A DNA stretch of 64,000 nucleotides from contig NC_090759.1 in NCBI RefSeq assembly GCF_036898095.1, positions 20,901,772 to 20,965,771 on the forward strand, written 5' to 3'. Shown piece by piece: positions 44,515 to 55,548 of this stretch. Position numbers and translations under genes: made by a program. How positions within the stretch are numbered: the stretch's first letter is position 1; each line of letters opens with the position of its first letter. Source of the DNA: Palaemon carinicauda. Lineage: Eukaryota > Arthropoda > Malacostraca > Decapoda > Palaemonidae. The notes under the pieces are model-generated. The model saw nothing but the letters and a program-made list of their open reading frames with translations. It was not told the origin of the DNA and did no database searches.

Positions 44515-45667
44515 AATGGCTCCTAAGCACCGTGCCCTGCGAAAGATTCCTCTAGTGAGCCCAAGAGGAAGAGGAAGATGAAGATGATGACCATGACCAT
44601 TAGTGAAAAGGTTAAGCTTTTTAGATATGTTAAAACGGCAGACGTTATGCTGCGGTGGCACGCTATTATGGAGTGAATGAATCAACTGTGCACTACATAA
44701 AAAAAGATGAAGCTAACATCCGCAAAACTGCTGCAATAAGCTTCAATACAGAAGTGAAACGTGTGGTAACTCCGCACAATAAGAGTATTGTGAAAATGGA
44801 AGCTGCATTAGCTTTGTGGATTGCTGATTGCAGGAAAAAAGAAACATGAGTTTGAACACTATTATGATCAAGACAAGGGCCAAATCTCTCTCGTGGCATT
44901 TTTAGATTTATTTCAGAAGCAGGTCTTCTGAAAGTTATTTAACCTTTATAATGACATATTTTTTTCTATAGTTTTAATTGAATATTCTTTTATTCTTTAT
45001 TTATAATAAACGATATCAGCGTCAATAACCTTCGATGTCTGGATGCCAGAATACTTCAAATCAATCTATCAATCTCTATGATCAAACCTTGCCCGATGGT
45101 GATGACCAAGGAGATGCTGAAGATGTGCCTGACGAACCTTAAGCCAGTACTAGCTCTGCCATAAGTGATTCATCTCCTTAATGACGAGGCTTTACAGCCA
45201 GCAAAGGCTGGTTCGATAAATTTCAAAAGAGATACGGCCTCAAAAGCATGCCTTTGTATGTTGAGGCTGCCTCTGCCGACACCGATGCTGCTCGTTTTTA
45301 CATGGAGGATGAGTTTCCTAAGCTCATCAGTCATGGCAGCTACCTCCCTAAGCAAGTTTTTAACATGGAGAGACAGGCCTCTTTTGGAAGAGGACCCCTT
45401 CTCGTACATTCCTCTTCAATGATGAAATGAAGAGGCCAGGCTTCAAGGTCCACAAGGACCGTGTCCTTCTCATCGTGTGTGGCAATACTACAGGCCTTAT
45501 GCTTAAGCCAGGCCTTATTCATAAGGCCAAATATCCACGGGCCTTACACATTAAAAATAAGGCTCTGCTCCCCGTGTATTGGATGTATAACTCTAAGGCC
45601 TGGATAACGAAAGCCCTGACTCTCGAATGGTTCCTCCATTATTTCATTCCTGAGGTGAAACTGTACA
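44515..45667 (+). pseudogene. Tigger-2 transposase, N-terminal and middle parts
   Basis: Starts at ATG 44515 (MAPKHRALRK) and frameshifts early. The HTH-like ARYYGVNESTVHYIKKDEA and the stretch ending MEAALALWIADCRKKET align with residues ~45-120 of the intact transposase at 9536-11452. A LINE fragment (44893-45070) breaks it. Then come FNMERQASFGRG (the first catalytic Asp is lost: the intact copy has FNMDETG) and a colinear match to EWFLHYFIPEVKLY, where another sequence begins at about 45668. Confidence 0.8.
44893..45070 (+). mobile_element. 5'-truncated 3' end of the I/Nimb LINE
   Basis: Matches 22617-22803 of the full LINE: ATTTTTAGATTTATTTCAG, AGCAGGTCTTCTGAAA, then the 3' UTR and a TCAA/ATCA-type tail. 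It is flanked by a short AATCTCT repeat (about 44884-44890 and 45071-45077), a likely target duplication. Inserted within Tigger-2. Confidence 0.85.
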
Positions 45668-46278
45668 GTACGGTTCCGAATTATGCGATTCCCCATTTAT
45701 GTGGTCGCTATTTTTCAAAAATAAATTATCTGTATCTACGGAGCTGTTCAAAGTCTGCGAGTCAAGCACTACAAAATGTATCAAATCTGTTGTGTTTTTA
45801 AGTATATAGGTTGCTCTAAATAGGGTGCTTGATATAATAAATGTTACAAAATGATATTTACCTTACATCATAATAACATAATTTCCTAATAAATAGCCTA
45901 TTTAAGGATAAAATTCTCCATCAACAATGAAATCAACTTTAACTATGCAGGTCCAGCTGACAAAATGTAAACAGAACTGTAGTTACGTTCTCGGCAATCT
46001 TTATCTTTCTCAAACTTTTCGATAATTTTAATGGTAGTGGTAATTATGACGGTATATTAAAGTATTATTTCTGTTTAGTACAGTATACATAAAAGCTTTA
46101 TTTTTCCCTGTGGGTGTTCAAGGTTTTCACACGTAGGCTGGGTTCGTTTATCAGCAGTGAATAGCCTAAACTTCGGTAACGAGTCAGCAATATTTTGTCA
46201 TATTTTAAATAGTATATATAGTTTTACTTTACAAAGATTTGTTTTGTATAGTACACGGTATAATTATCAAAACTTCTC

Positions 46279-46279
46279 T

Positions 46280-46331
<52 letters not shown>

Positions 46332-46332
46332 T

Positions 46333-46387
<55 letters not shown>
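46279..46387. repeat. Complementary (GA)n-(TC)n microsatellite pair
   Basis: A GA run at about 46281-46326 is followed after ~12 bases by a TC run at about 46337-46387. The two are complementary, so a long hairpin is possible. Further TC runs lie at 46531-46569, 47052-47085 and 47116-47154. Confidence 0.9.
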
Positions 46388-46391
<4 letters not shown>

Positions 46392-46527
46392 GAAATAAAA
46401 TCCTAGTTCACATATGGCAACATGAGTTTAATAATGAAATTAACATGACTATTCTTAGTTGTGGCGATCAATCCTTCGCTTCAGGTAGTACAAGAAACAA
46501 AAACACGGCATTCGATTGCAACAGCTG

Positions 46528-46572
<45 letters not shown>

Positions 46573-47048
46573 TTATGCAATACTTACATATAGATGAAGA
46601 AACCAAAATAGGTTTTCTTAATAAGTGTCAATTAGATACGAAACGAAAAAGTTTACGTTGTATACATCCAGTTCAGTCGTAGCTTAGAATAATGGCATCA
46701 GATTTCGTCAGCAATCCACTATTTTTTTTAGGATACACCATTTTATTCCAGAAAATTGTTATTCTTTAAATAGTTAATTGCGCTATAATAAAACATGTAA
46801 TTTTGTTTTTAAATTTCGGGTGTGTTTTAAAAATCGAGTATTGCTGACTTCTTTATGTTTTACTTTTGGCTGTGATCAGATCAGCTGATGTTTAGCTGCC
46901 GCTCTCAAGAATATGCACATACGAATACAGTAAGAAAGTATTGTTTATACCATTTAACTTATTCAAACCATCTATACAGTTAATATTACATAAGCACCAA
47001 TGTGTTATAACCTATTATATTTATTGTTTAGTACATTTAAAACCATTA

Positions 47049-47051
<3 letters not shown>

Positions 47052-47088
<37 letters not shown>

Positions 47089-47112
47089 TACCTTTCACTA
47101 CCCCTCATTTCT

Positions 47113-47154
<42 letters not shown>
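47052..47154. repeat. Two (TC)n microsatellites
   Basis: TC runs at 47052-47085 and 47116-47154 separated by ~30 bp of non-repeat sequence. Leu/Ser ORFs here are repeat artefacts. Confidence 0.9.
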
Positions 47155-47158
<4 letters not shown>

Positions 47159-47518
47159 AAAGGAAATCTTTATTGTTTCACAAAGTTTCAGTTATATTAA
47201 AAATCAATCATGATTCAATTTTCCTTGCCTTCTCCAATCTCGTACCATCTCTGTCACATCGAACGTCTTAGCGGTAACCTAATTGTTCGATGACTTTAAA
47301 AAGCGCCCTAGGACATTCTTCTTCTTTTACCTTTTTCCAGATGGTTCCATAATTGAGGTGGGTACAAGTTGACTTATAACTGATAACTGGAAAGGACAAT
47401 TATCTTTTGTTACCGTTTAGAATCATCGTAAATTATCATTCTGTCAGCGACAGTTTGCTATTCTTGATTAAATGAAGGAAAAAAAAAAAAAAAAAAGGTT
47501 TTCCAGCTTTGCTACGAA

Positions 47519-48475
47519 TTTAGGAATTTTTAGGCTCAAGCCATGTCATCCTGATGGAAGGTTCCTAATAGTAGCTTCCTATGGGATATATGTACTACAG
47601 TGATATTCCCAGAGAATTTACCTTTAGGTCTCCAGAATTCTAACTCCTGGCACGAATATCCTTAAAATTTCTCAAGGATATCGCATAATATCTATCAGGG
47701 GACGGATTCTTGACACGCCACATAGCAATCTTCACCCGGAATAGCATTTACGCTTTGAGGGGGAAAGTGGCAAAATTAGAAGGGGAGCCATATCAAGGTT
47801 ACCCTACTTCCCATACTACTATTGAGTATCAAGATGGCGGACATTCCTTGTAGCGTTGAGCATGGTGCTACAGATACAGTAGTTTCGGGAGGGATTCTGC
47901 GAAGACCTATTCTATAGAAAAGGAGGGTGGGTCCACCAGGACGACATGGCTATCTCACCCAAAAATAGATTTTTCGCTTTGCTCAAAATCAGTTTTTTGG
48001 GCTCAAGCCATGTCGTCCTGAAGGAAGCTTACCAGAGCATTACTGTCTCTGTGGATTTTCATTAGTGCCTTAACCTTGGGACAATATTTCTATGGTCATC
48101 TGGACCATTTGAGACAAATGACGTTACCGTTATCCGTCATTATCACTAATCATAAACAATGTTAGTGCTTCCTGCCCCCTATAGGGAAGAGTCATTCTAG
48201 ACGGTAGATAAGGGGCCTCAAGGTTAGCATATATTCTATGAACATACATAAGTATTCACTGGGTATACGAATGGTCTCACGGTTTGTATATATTATCGGA
48301 ACAATATCATTGTCCATTATATCCATTGTTTGTAAGCATACGTACAATGATATGAGGTTTACTTACATGAGTAAGTCAAAGAACTCTGGCATCTTAAATA
48401 TGCAAATTGCCGGGCGAATTAGGACGCGATTACATTCTAATAGACATTTATTTCTAATAAATGACTAAATGAAAT
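47519..48475 (-). mobile_element. DIRS family A 3' end fragment (A2)
   Basis: In the same sense as A1 (reading 999 to about 1950), it carries an ITR (47530-47900: CCATGTCATCCTGATGGAAGG, AACTCCTGGCACGAATATCC), the ICR junction (about 47940-48035, with CATGGCTATCTCACCC then TTTTTTGGGCTCAAGCCATG) and the 3' UTR to 48475. No recombinase follows; the next sequence is Tigger-2 C-terminus. The ITR's outer end here resembles the 5'-type terminus, so rearrangement within the ITR is possible. Confidence 0.75.
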
Positions 48476-48909
48476 AAGGGATGGAGGATTTGTTGACATA
48501 ACGGAGAAAGACATCAACAGCCTTATCAATGCTTACTTGGACCCACTGACAGATGAAGACTTCCTTGAGATGATGAAGTCTGCAAGTGAAGACTAAAGCG
48601 AAAAAGAGCAAGATGAAGAAATTAAAGAGAGTGGCCTTACCCTGGAGAACCTGTCGCAATTTTGCAACATGGCAAGGGCAATGCAATGATTTGTACAAGA
48701 CATTGACGGTAATATGTTTCTAGCTGTCGAGTTTAGCTACCATGTTGACGGGGTTATATCCTTGTACAAGGGCATCTTGCAACAAAAGAAAAAAATGACA
48801 GCATCTACCCATCACCATGTTCTTCTCCAAGATTAAAACCCCAGTTATACCATCAGTGCCTCCACCAGCCTCTTCTCTTTCAGAAACAAATGAAGATTCA
48901 GCGCCGATG

Positions 48910-48910
<1 letters not shown>
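48476..48910 (+). pseudogene. Tigger-2 transposase, C-terminal part
   Basis: Reads GFVDITEKDINSLINAYLDPL and, past stops, ESGLTLENLSQFCNMARAMQ and DIDGNMFLAVEFSYHVDGVI. It aligns with the acidic C-terminus of the intact transposase (its GFSDMTADEINNLIDCHSNP and GLTLHNLQDLFNVAKDLQ). Several in-frame stops are present. A GA microsatellite follows at 48912-48951. Confidence 0.8.
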
Positions 48911-48953
<43 letters not shown>

Positions 48954-49059
48954 ACCTCTGTGCAAATGATTTTACATTTTCCACTGTTGAAAGGCATTTG
49001 CCATTTTCTGGGCCATTGCATGGTCTCTCTCAACCTATGTCACATTCAAGAGAGTAGAG

Positions 49060-49575
49060 AGACCTATCTTTGTCTTTTGTTCTCAAATTTGTGGCTAAAG
49101 CCCAGAATCCGGTTGATAAATGTCTCAGATTTGACTCTTTCACACTCTTGTCTCACAAAGAGATAACTGAGGTCCAGGATGACATATTACTATGTCCTGT
49201 AAGAGCAGTGCGTATATATTTGAAAAGAACACAGTATCCTAGGCCTAGAATCTCCGATTTTGTTTGTGAGCACTGGCTGCTCCAAAAAGTAAGTATCCAG
49301 AAACACTATTTCTTTCTGGTTGAGAGAAACCATCAAGATAGCCTATAAATACTCAGGGGAAGCATCTCCAAGGGCCTTACCTCGAGCACATGATATACGT
49401 TGGCTTGCCACAATCCTAGCATTCTGCAAAAACCATTGTGTAGCACAAGTTCTCAAAGCTGGTGTTTGAAAGAGACAAACCAATTTTACTAAACATTATC
49501 TTAGAGATTGCACAAACAGGTCCTCAGACACTGTTTTTTATGGGCCCTATTGTTGCAGCACAACAAATAATATAC
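49060..49575 (+). pseudogene. DIRS D tyrosine recombinase, C-terminal half, frameshifted
   Basis: 49070-49348 reads LKFVAKAQNPVDKCLRFDSF and VQDDILLCPVRAVRIYLKRT, which aligns with the B1 recombinase EFVAKTQNPGVPDPRFDSF and LPLCPVVRCLRHYLKRT. After frame breaks, the HxxR box appears as AHDIRWLATILAF (about 49390) and the nucleophile region as NFTKHYLRDCTNRSSDT (about 49480-49530), then FYGPIVAAQ. One UGA replaces the codon before KRQTNF. The catalytic Tyr and HxxR survive but the frame does not. Confidence 0.82.
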
Positions 49576-49599
49576 TGTAACTATAAAGTCTTATGGGGC

Positions 49600-49750
49600 A
49601 TGCAACTGCTGTTATTTCATCATCATTATTATCATCATCTCCCCCTATGCCTGTTGATGCAAAGGGCCTCGGTTATATTTCGCCAGTTGTCTCTATCACA
49701 GGCATCATTTATTCTATGCATTATAAGGGTATTTAATGGGCACTAAGGCA
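49600..49750. repeat. Dispersed repeat fragment
   Basis: Contains CATCATTATTATCATCATC, then CAAAGGGCCTCGGTTATATT and TCGCCAGTTGTCTCTATC. I recall this as a common dispersed repeat in decapod and mollusc genomes. The class (SINE or LINE 3' end) is not settled from this piece. Confidence 0.4.
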
Positions 49751-50578
49751 GATGGTAATCTTTGTTGGATTTGAAGCCTTCGCTTGAAATTCACCCCAAT
49801 GCAAGTAAGAATGCCTTGAAGTTGAGTACTAGATGATATATTTAAATTTGGATATTATGCAAGACTTGATATTCATATCACCTCATCCCTGGCAAAGTAT
49901 TTTATTCTCTGTAATTAAATATAAGGCCTCGGCTCTGTATGAGCCTGCTACACTGTTCACAAATAATTTACTTTGATCTCTTTCTATTACATATAGTAAT
50001 TGTATCTCTGAGAGAGGAAGGGCAGTCCCCTAACTTCACGGAGACTTCCTCCCACGGAAGGAAGACTCCCATATGAATGACTCAGAAGTTTGTATTTTTC
50101 CTAGCTATACAAACCCGAGACATTTATCAAAGGTTCTACCTCAACTGCTCCACAAGTCTTTGTGAGGAAGTGCTTTGAACAGGTGTTATACATGCCCAGC
50201 AGTTGTTTAGCAACGAAGCATTTGATTGTCTGGTCATAGAAAATGATTCTTGGAGTAACCCATTTAAATGACTCTGGTTTGTATAGCTAGGAAAAATTCA
50301 AATTATTTGAAAAAATTGTAGTATCATGGTAAAGCCCTCAGGCTGCTCATATGGGAGGGAATCTGGCATTGGAAAAGTTTTAGAATGTGTCTTAAAAAGA
50401 GTATTTGTTCCAAGAGCTATCCTGCTAAATGAGGAATGCTAAAGCTACTTTCCTTCGTCCTTTTTTCTTTTAATAGTAGTTTTAATTTGTAGCTTTCAAG
50501 GTTTATTTTAGAATAAATTTTCTTGCAATAAAGAAACTTTACAAAGCTTTGTGTAATATTGGGATCATAATTTCACAG

Positions 50579-50762
50579 GAGTATCTGTTCTGCTTGTTAA
50601 CCCTGGCAATGTGTGGTCCAACATTTATCAGAACTGTTGGCTCTCCTGGAGAGATCTGGTGACTCGTACCAAGTGTGCCGTGTATATGCGAGATCCTAAA
50701 GAAGGTGCCCAGTCAACTATACATGCTGTTAATTCTCCAAGAGGTACCAGATACTATATAAC
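50579..50762 (+). CDS. Short-chain dehydrogenase/reductase (retinol dehydrogenase-like), exon with NPG motif
   Basis: Acceptor AATTTCACAG ends at 50578 and donor GTAAGT begins at 50763. It completes the Gly split from 43681 and reads VSVLLVNPGNVWSNIYQNC, the SDR strand and PG motif behind the active site, then DPKEGAQSTIHAV, which matches the EGAQTSLHCA-type motif of RDH11-14, and ends GTRYYI plus two bases. The next exon starts at 52187. Confidence 0.92.
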
Positions 50763-52186
50763 GTAAGTAATTGAGACTTGTTCATATAACTCTGGGAAAA
50801 TTAGTTTTTAATGATTGATAAACCAGTATTTAAAGTAGTTTAGATACTTAGCAGCAATTTTAATGTATTTTATTTATTTAGTTCATCATATTCCTAGTAT
50901 TTATTTGTGTGAAAATATTTGTGTTTGGATGATTTAGTCTGCAAGTCAAGTGTAGGTATAAATATCCTTTAGCTTTTAAGGCCTAGTAGCCCTGTTCCTC
51001 AACCATGAGCTACTCCTCTCTTTTGTAATGAAATTTTGCAAATTTGTTCATTATGCATTGTTTCGCTATTCATTTGTTCACAGGAAACACATTTGCCTCA
51101 TAAGCTAAACTCTTCTTCATTGCAATATAAGTTCTGAACCTAGAAATCTTCAAGATGTCAAGGCATCAATACTTTAGTGAGAAGGCAAAGTGCTGAACCT
51201 TCATAAACAAAAAAAAAAAAAGTTTGTGATGAACATTGACAGGATTAAAGGACTAGCACAATTAGAAGTAGATTGTTTGCATAGGCTAGTAATTACCCAT
51301 AAAATTTTGTATTGTGTATGATAAATCTTTGCAATGTGCACTGTACATGATATAATAAAATTCTTGGAACATATAGCCTAGGGGACATTTGGAATTAAAT
51401 TTCATTCATACATACCTAAATGTATGCAGAAATAAGATAGATTACTGAGTGTCTAAGAGCATCTGATTTTTTTTCTTTTTCTCACAAGAAGAAACATTTA
51501 AAGAGAATAAAAAAAAGATTTTAATCAAATTGGAGCTCCTGAAGGAATTATTTTCATTATTATCATTGATTAATATGAGCTCACATTATGAAACAAGTTG
51601 TAAATGCTATTAAATTCCATAGTTAAAGAAGAGAATGCCTGTTTAAATAGAAACAGATATACCAGAGATAAAGCGTAATGTACTGTACAGACAACAATAA
51701 ACTAATAAAATGTTAAATGAGCGTAAGTTATATGATACTGAAAATTCTCTAAATGCACTTAAAAAGTTGGAAGGGCAGTGGTGCATGACATTGTCAAGTA
51801 TTATTGTAGAATCTTTCATCATCAAAGTTCAGAACCCACCAAGGTAACTAGTTCAAATCTTTTCAATATGTAGCTATATTGATTAGAATATCTACAGCTG
51901 TAAGTAGTGAGACATACATCAAGAGAATATTTTTTCTGGAAAATGAAGAGCTGCTTATTTCTTGAGGTGCAGATGCCAAATGTCTAAAAATGTTTTATGG
52001 TAATGAAGAAGGTTATTCATCAAAATAAAAGAGCTTGTACATAAAGTATGTAGCTGGGCAAGATATAAATATGGATGTGGTTAATGTACTTTGGATTGTA
52101 CACTAGTTGGCTTATAACATAGCTGTAAGGTATTTCTTAATTCCATATATAAGATAAGGTCTTGATTTTTATGACTCCTTTTACAG

Positions 52187-52286
52187 TGACACACTCAGCA
52201 AGGATACTTTGGAGGAGTATGATTCTGGCCTCCTGATTAAAAAGTCATCACAGTTACTTCGTCCTAAATCTGTATCCATGTCCTAA
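52187..52286 (+). CDS. Short-chain dehydrogenase/reductase (retinol dehydrogenase-like), terminal exon
   Basis: Acceptor CCTTTTACAG ends at 52186. The split Thr codon is completed, and the frame reads DTLSKDTLEEYDSGLLIKK to SVSMS and a TAA at 52284-52286. YYITDTLS occupies the place of the YFSDC segment near the end of RDH proteins. The short tail has no membrane segment. No AATAAA occurs before the next ORF at 52508. Confidence 0.85.
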
Positions 52287-52507
52287 CATGTTGGCTTAGA
52301 TAAAAGATTTTGTTTAAATTTTCATTGATCTAAGGTGAATTCTGTGAAGTGAAATTTAGGAGAGAATTTCTTTTTAAGGTTCTTATACTTTTGCATTTTG
52401 TGAGTAGCTTGATCAGCGTGTGTAGCCTTGCTAACTAAACTAGTAGATTAATTCCATGAAATCAAAAGCTTGTTTCTACTAGCGAATGGTCCCATATATA
52501 AAAAAAA

Positions 52508-53359
52508 ATGAAGAAAATTACAGTTTCTGGTTTATTTGAATTAAGTGTTGAAGGGCTTTCTCCATATGTGGGAAATGGTCGACCTCAAGAAACAAGCAAG
52601 ATTTGTGTGACTGTTATGGACATGAACTGTACCCCTGAAGTGGGTAGCTTAGATTCTCAATATTTATCAGCAAAGGATAAAGAGTATATTCTTGGGGAAG
52701 CTACCTCATTAATTGATAGAGCCATAGAAAAAGCACTCTATGTAATGGTTCATGATGAAGTTGCATGTATTGTTATTAATTTACCTGGAAAATATTTCTG
52801 TGACTATGTGAATGAAGTAGCACTTGAATTAAAAGTGCACTTAGAAGTAAAGGAGGCTGCAAAGTCAGTGTTCCACCTAAGTTCTACTGAAATATTAGGA
52901 CTGGCTGTCAAGTATAAGAGCCTTGGAGTAGATTTATATAGAGAAGGGACTTCAGCTAATCATCTATCTGCACACTTGTTTTTCTGTCAAGCTGTTAAAT
53001 GGCTAGCAATGATTGAACCGTGTGATGTAGATGATATTTTGGAAGATATTAAAGCAATTAAAATGCAGTGTTATAACAATTTAGCTTTGTATCACTTGAG
53101 TAAAAAGCACTATTCCCTTGCTGTAACAGCAACCACAAAGGTTTTGGAAGTCGAGAATACAAATGTTAAAGCTCGTTATAGACGTGCAGTAGCAAATACA
53201 GAATTACAAAATTATGAAGAAGCTGAAAATGATCTTAAACTAGCTTTAACCATGGATCCAAATAATGTTCCAATAAAGAAACAGCAAGAAGAACTGAAGA
53301 AACGTCAGAAAGTGGTTACTGATAAGTATGCTGTTGCTATGAAGAAGTTCTTCAGTTGA
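52508..53359 (+). CDS. TPR co-chaperone-like protein (FKBP/AIP type), single exon
   Basis: An uninterrupted 283-codon ORF from ATG 52508. The N-terminal ~120 residues are β-rich and may be a degenerate FKBP-type domain (QETSKICVTVMDMN, ALELKVHLEV). From about residue 130 come three TPR-like helical repeats: LAVKYKSLGVDLYREG...FCQAVKW, then CYNNLALYHLSKKHYSLAVTA, and NVKARYRRAVANTELQNYEE. A charged C-terminal helix (KKQQEELKKRQK) follows. FKBP, AIP and FKBPL co-chaperones have this layout and bind Hsp90-type chaperones; the peptidyl-prolyl isomerase residues are not recognisable, so activity is doubtful. It lies 221 bp downstream of the SDR stop on the same strand. The lack of introns could be native or mark a retrocopy. 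Confidence 0.8.
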   Translation: MKKITVSGLFELSVEGLSPYVGNGRPQETSKICVTVMDMNCTPEVGSLDSQYLSAKDKEYILGEATSLIDRAIEKALYVMVHDEVACIVINLPGKYFCDYVNEVALELKVHLEVKEAAKSVFHLSSTEILGLAVKYKSLGVDLYREGTSANHLSAHLFFCQAVKWLAMIEPCDVDDILEDIKAIKMQCYNNLALYHLSKKHYSLAVTATTKVLEVENTNVKARYRRAVANTELQNYEEAENDLKLALTMDPNNVPIKKQQEELKKRQKVVTDKYAVAMKKFFS

Positions 53360-53460
53360 AGTTTAGTTGGTGTAAGTGCATTAGTTATAGTAAACTTGTT
53401 TTATATAGTATCTAATATAAAGTGATATCAATGCCCTCCTGTACAACATTCGTTTTGCTT

Positions 53461-53466
53461 AATAAA
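53461..53466 (+). terminator. Polyadenylation signal AATAAA
   Basis: AATAAA about 100 bp after the TPR gene stop, followed by T-rich sequence. It is the first canonical signal downstream of either host gene. Confidence 0.6.
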
Positions 53467-54058
53467 TTGCAGTTTTTGTCATGTTTTCTTAATCCAAATA
53501 TTATATATTTTAAAACAATTGTAAATTAATGCACTTCATAGAATTATGCCCTCCTGAAGATTCGAGAGATTTAGATTTCTGATTTATCATGATTCTTTAG
53601 GGACCATTAGATACGGTTCTTGTACCCTCTTTCCCTCAAAACTAGCTAATTAGGTGTTATGTTTGATATCTAATAAGAATGTGTCCTTAGGCTAGGCTTT
53701 AGATCTTCTAGCATTGGTGGGGGAATGACACAGGCTTCTGCTTGTTAAGCATCTTGATATTTGGCAAAGGATTTAAACCACTTCTCTAAGAACAATGCCA
53801 ATAAGTCCCATGATCCAAAACAATTTAATTGATAAACAAATATCTTAAGACAAGATGTGTAAATTGCTGCAAAAAGCTGAAATTTCCTCTAATGAATTTC
53901 AATATACATTCTAATTTTGTATTTGTAACTAATGTGAATACTACCTTTAACTCTCCTCCACTTGACCTAGTATCCATAAGAGAAAGTGAGAGTTAAGCTA
54001 ATTGAGTAGACAGATTTCTCTCCCCTTACCATACCTTGGCCATCTTTTTAATAGACTG
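53467..54058. other. No feature seen
   Basis: AT-rich intergenic sequence without ORF or repeat that I can identify. Confidence 0.3.
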
Positions 54059-54070
54059 AAATGTAGATAG

Positions 54071-54379
54071 AAATAGGAATGAATGGCGAGCGATTGTGAC
54101 GCAGTTCTGGTAGGCCCTGCTGCTTCCTCCTATGCCTTAGATGACTGCGGAGGTAGCAGCAGTAGGGGATTCAGCATTATGAAGCTTCATCTGAGGTGGA
54201 TAATGTGGGAGGGTGGGCTGTGGCACCCTAGCAGTACCAGCTGAACTCGGTTGAGTCCCTTGTTAGGCTGGAAGGAAAGTAGAGAGTAGAGGTCCCCTTT
54301 TTTGTTTGTTTCAATATGTTGATGTCAGCTACCCCCCAAAATTGGGGGAAATGCCTTGGTAGATGTATGTATGTATGTA
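54071..54379 (+). mobile_element. 5'-truncated RTE-type LINE 3' end
   Basis: Encodes the last residues of an ORF (RNEWRAIVTQF-like; its stop corresponds to that in the copy at 57488), then a 3' UTR and a (TATG)n tail at about 54363-54378. It is flanked by a perfect 12-bp duplication AAATGTAGATAG (54059-54070 and 54380-54391), proof of target-primed insertion. A second copy is at 57488-57835. Confidence 0.85.
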
Positions 54380-54391
54380 AAATGTAGATAG

Positions 54392-55548
54392 CAATTATAA
54401 TTTTTTTTTTTTTGAAAATTTATAACTTCTAATTGCAGATTAATAATTGAAGATTTAAAATAACGCTGTCTTTTAATACTTTTAAGATAATTGTAATGGT
54501 GAATTAATGATTTTAGAGTAATGTTCTAGTTGTTCCAACACTAATGCTAAACCTTGTCCTTTGATAGGATTTTGCTTTCAGGTAAGCTGAATACTGCTGT
54601 TAAAATGTCAATGAGATAGCAACAGTTGCTTCTGGATTACAGGAAAACCCTGCTCACCTGACAAGTCATTGAATCATCACTTTATTTTCAGTTGCTGGAT
54701 AATACAGACATATTTCTGGTGCCCTCAACTGGTTGTTTCAATCTTATGCATTTTCTTTTAAACGATTATGTTAGCAGATAATTTTTTGCAAGGGATATTT
54801 GGAAGGAAGAACATATGTCTAGTGGTTTCCCAAAAATTGTAGCTGTGGCAGTTTTCTGTGCAAACCTCTCGATATCCCCATTCTTGATCCTGTTAGACAG
54901 CATTCATGTTTTCAGTTTATTCCCTTGCTTTCTGGTGATCCTTGAAGTGTGTTGCCATGGCATGGCTGAAGAACATTGGGGGTCTCAATTTGGGTTTATT
55001 AACTCAAGAATTGACACTTAGTGTTAAGTCTTGAGAATGTATCTTTACAATTAGGCACTTGAACTTCTCTTATCACCTCCCTCAGTCCTGCTCTGGCTCT
55101 CATGGGTTGCTGGTATGAGTGCTCTGGAGCAGAACAGATCCGGAGTAAAATAGTACTTGCCTAGCTTAGTGTCACATAAAAATGGTGAGGCAACGACGTA
55201 GCACCGACTAGGCTGGGAAAGGGTAATCAAGGTTGCAGCTAATTGCCCCTTCTTATGTGAAGGGAGCCCTTCAAGAAACCTCAAACAGTCCTCCTGAAGG
55301 GAATGGGTTTGTCAGGAAGGGTTGTGGGAGAAAGCATCATTCTCCAGCTACAGGGTGGCCACCCAGGGAACGTTCCAGCTTTCAGTTTAAAGAAATGCCC
55401 TGTTTTATGTAAGTGGGGATAGGATGGCTTTGTGGATCTATGATGAGCCTTTTCTCGGAGCCATGAGTCTTGGAGCAGTCACGGCCTCCTTAAATTCAGT
55501 TAGTTAACTCCATAAGCCTTTCAACCAAGTCTTCTTTATATATAAAAG
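54392..55548. other. No gene seen
   Basis: Poly-T/A-rich at the start, then mixed sequence with only short ORFs. The part from 55030 to 55500 is less AT-rich and may be an old element fragment, but nothing identifies it. Confidence 0.3.

Larger units (their letters stand above)
45668..47518. other. Block inserted in Tigger-2, possibly a DNA transposon starting at a TA site
   Basis: Tigger-2 homology stops at TA (45666-45667) and is followed by CAGTACGGTTCCGAATTATG, which has the look of a pogo-type terminus. A matching right end was not found; family A sequence begins at about 47519. The interior is AT-rich with several GA/TC microsatellites and no supported gene. Confidence 0.3.
44124..48910 (+). 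mobile_element. Second Tigger-like DNA transposon copy, decayed and broken by insertions
   Basis: The left end CAGTAATCCTTCGC at 44124 follows TA, like the Tigger TIR. Transposase fragments on the plus strand are at 44515-44892 (N-terminus, YGVNESTVHYIKKDEANIRK), 45078-45667 (middle, FKVHKDRVLLIVCGNTTGLMLKPGLIHK) and 48476-48910 (C-terminus, DINSLINAYLDPLTDEDFLEM, GLTLENLSQF). Between them lie a LINE 3' end, an unexplained block and a DIRS end. The right TIR was not found. Numerous stops are present, and the middle of the DDE core (second and third acidic residues) is absent. Confidence 0.8.
49050..50330 (+). mobile_element. DIRS family D: decayed recombinase and 3' end
   Basis: A recombinase C-terminal half (49060-49575) is followed by a UTR with another repeat inserted. 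Near-inverted blocks come next: 50088-50125 (TTTGTATTTTTCCTAGCTATACAAACC) and 50275-50315 (GGTTTGTATAGCTAGGAAAA), which are reverse complements. This is the ICR-then-ITR plan of B1 with different sequence, so it is a separate family. Confidence 0.7.
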
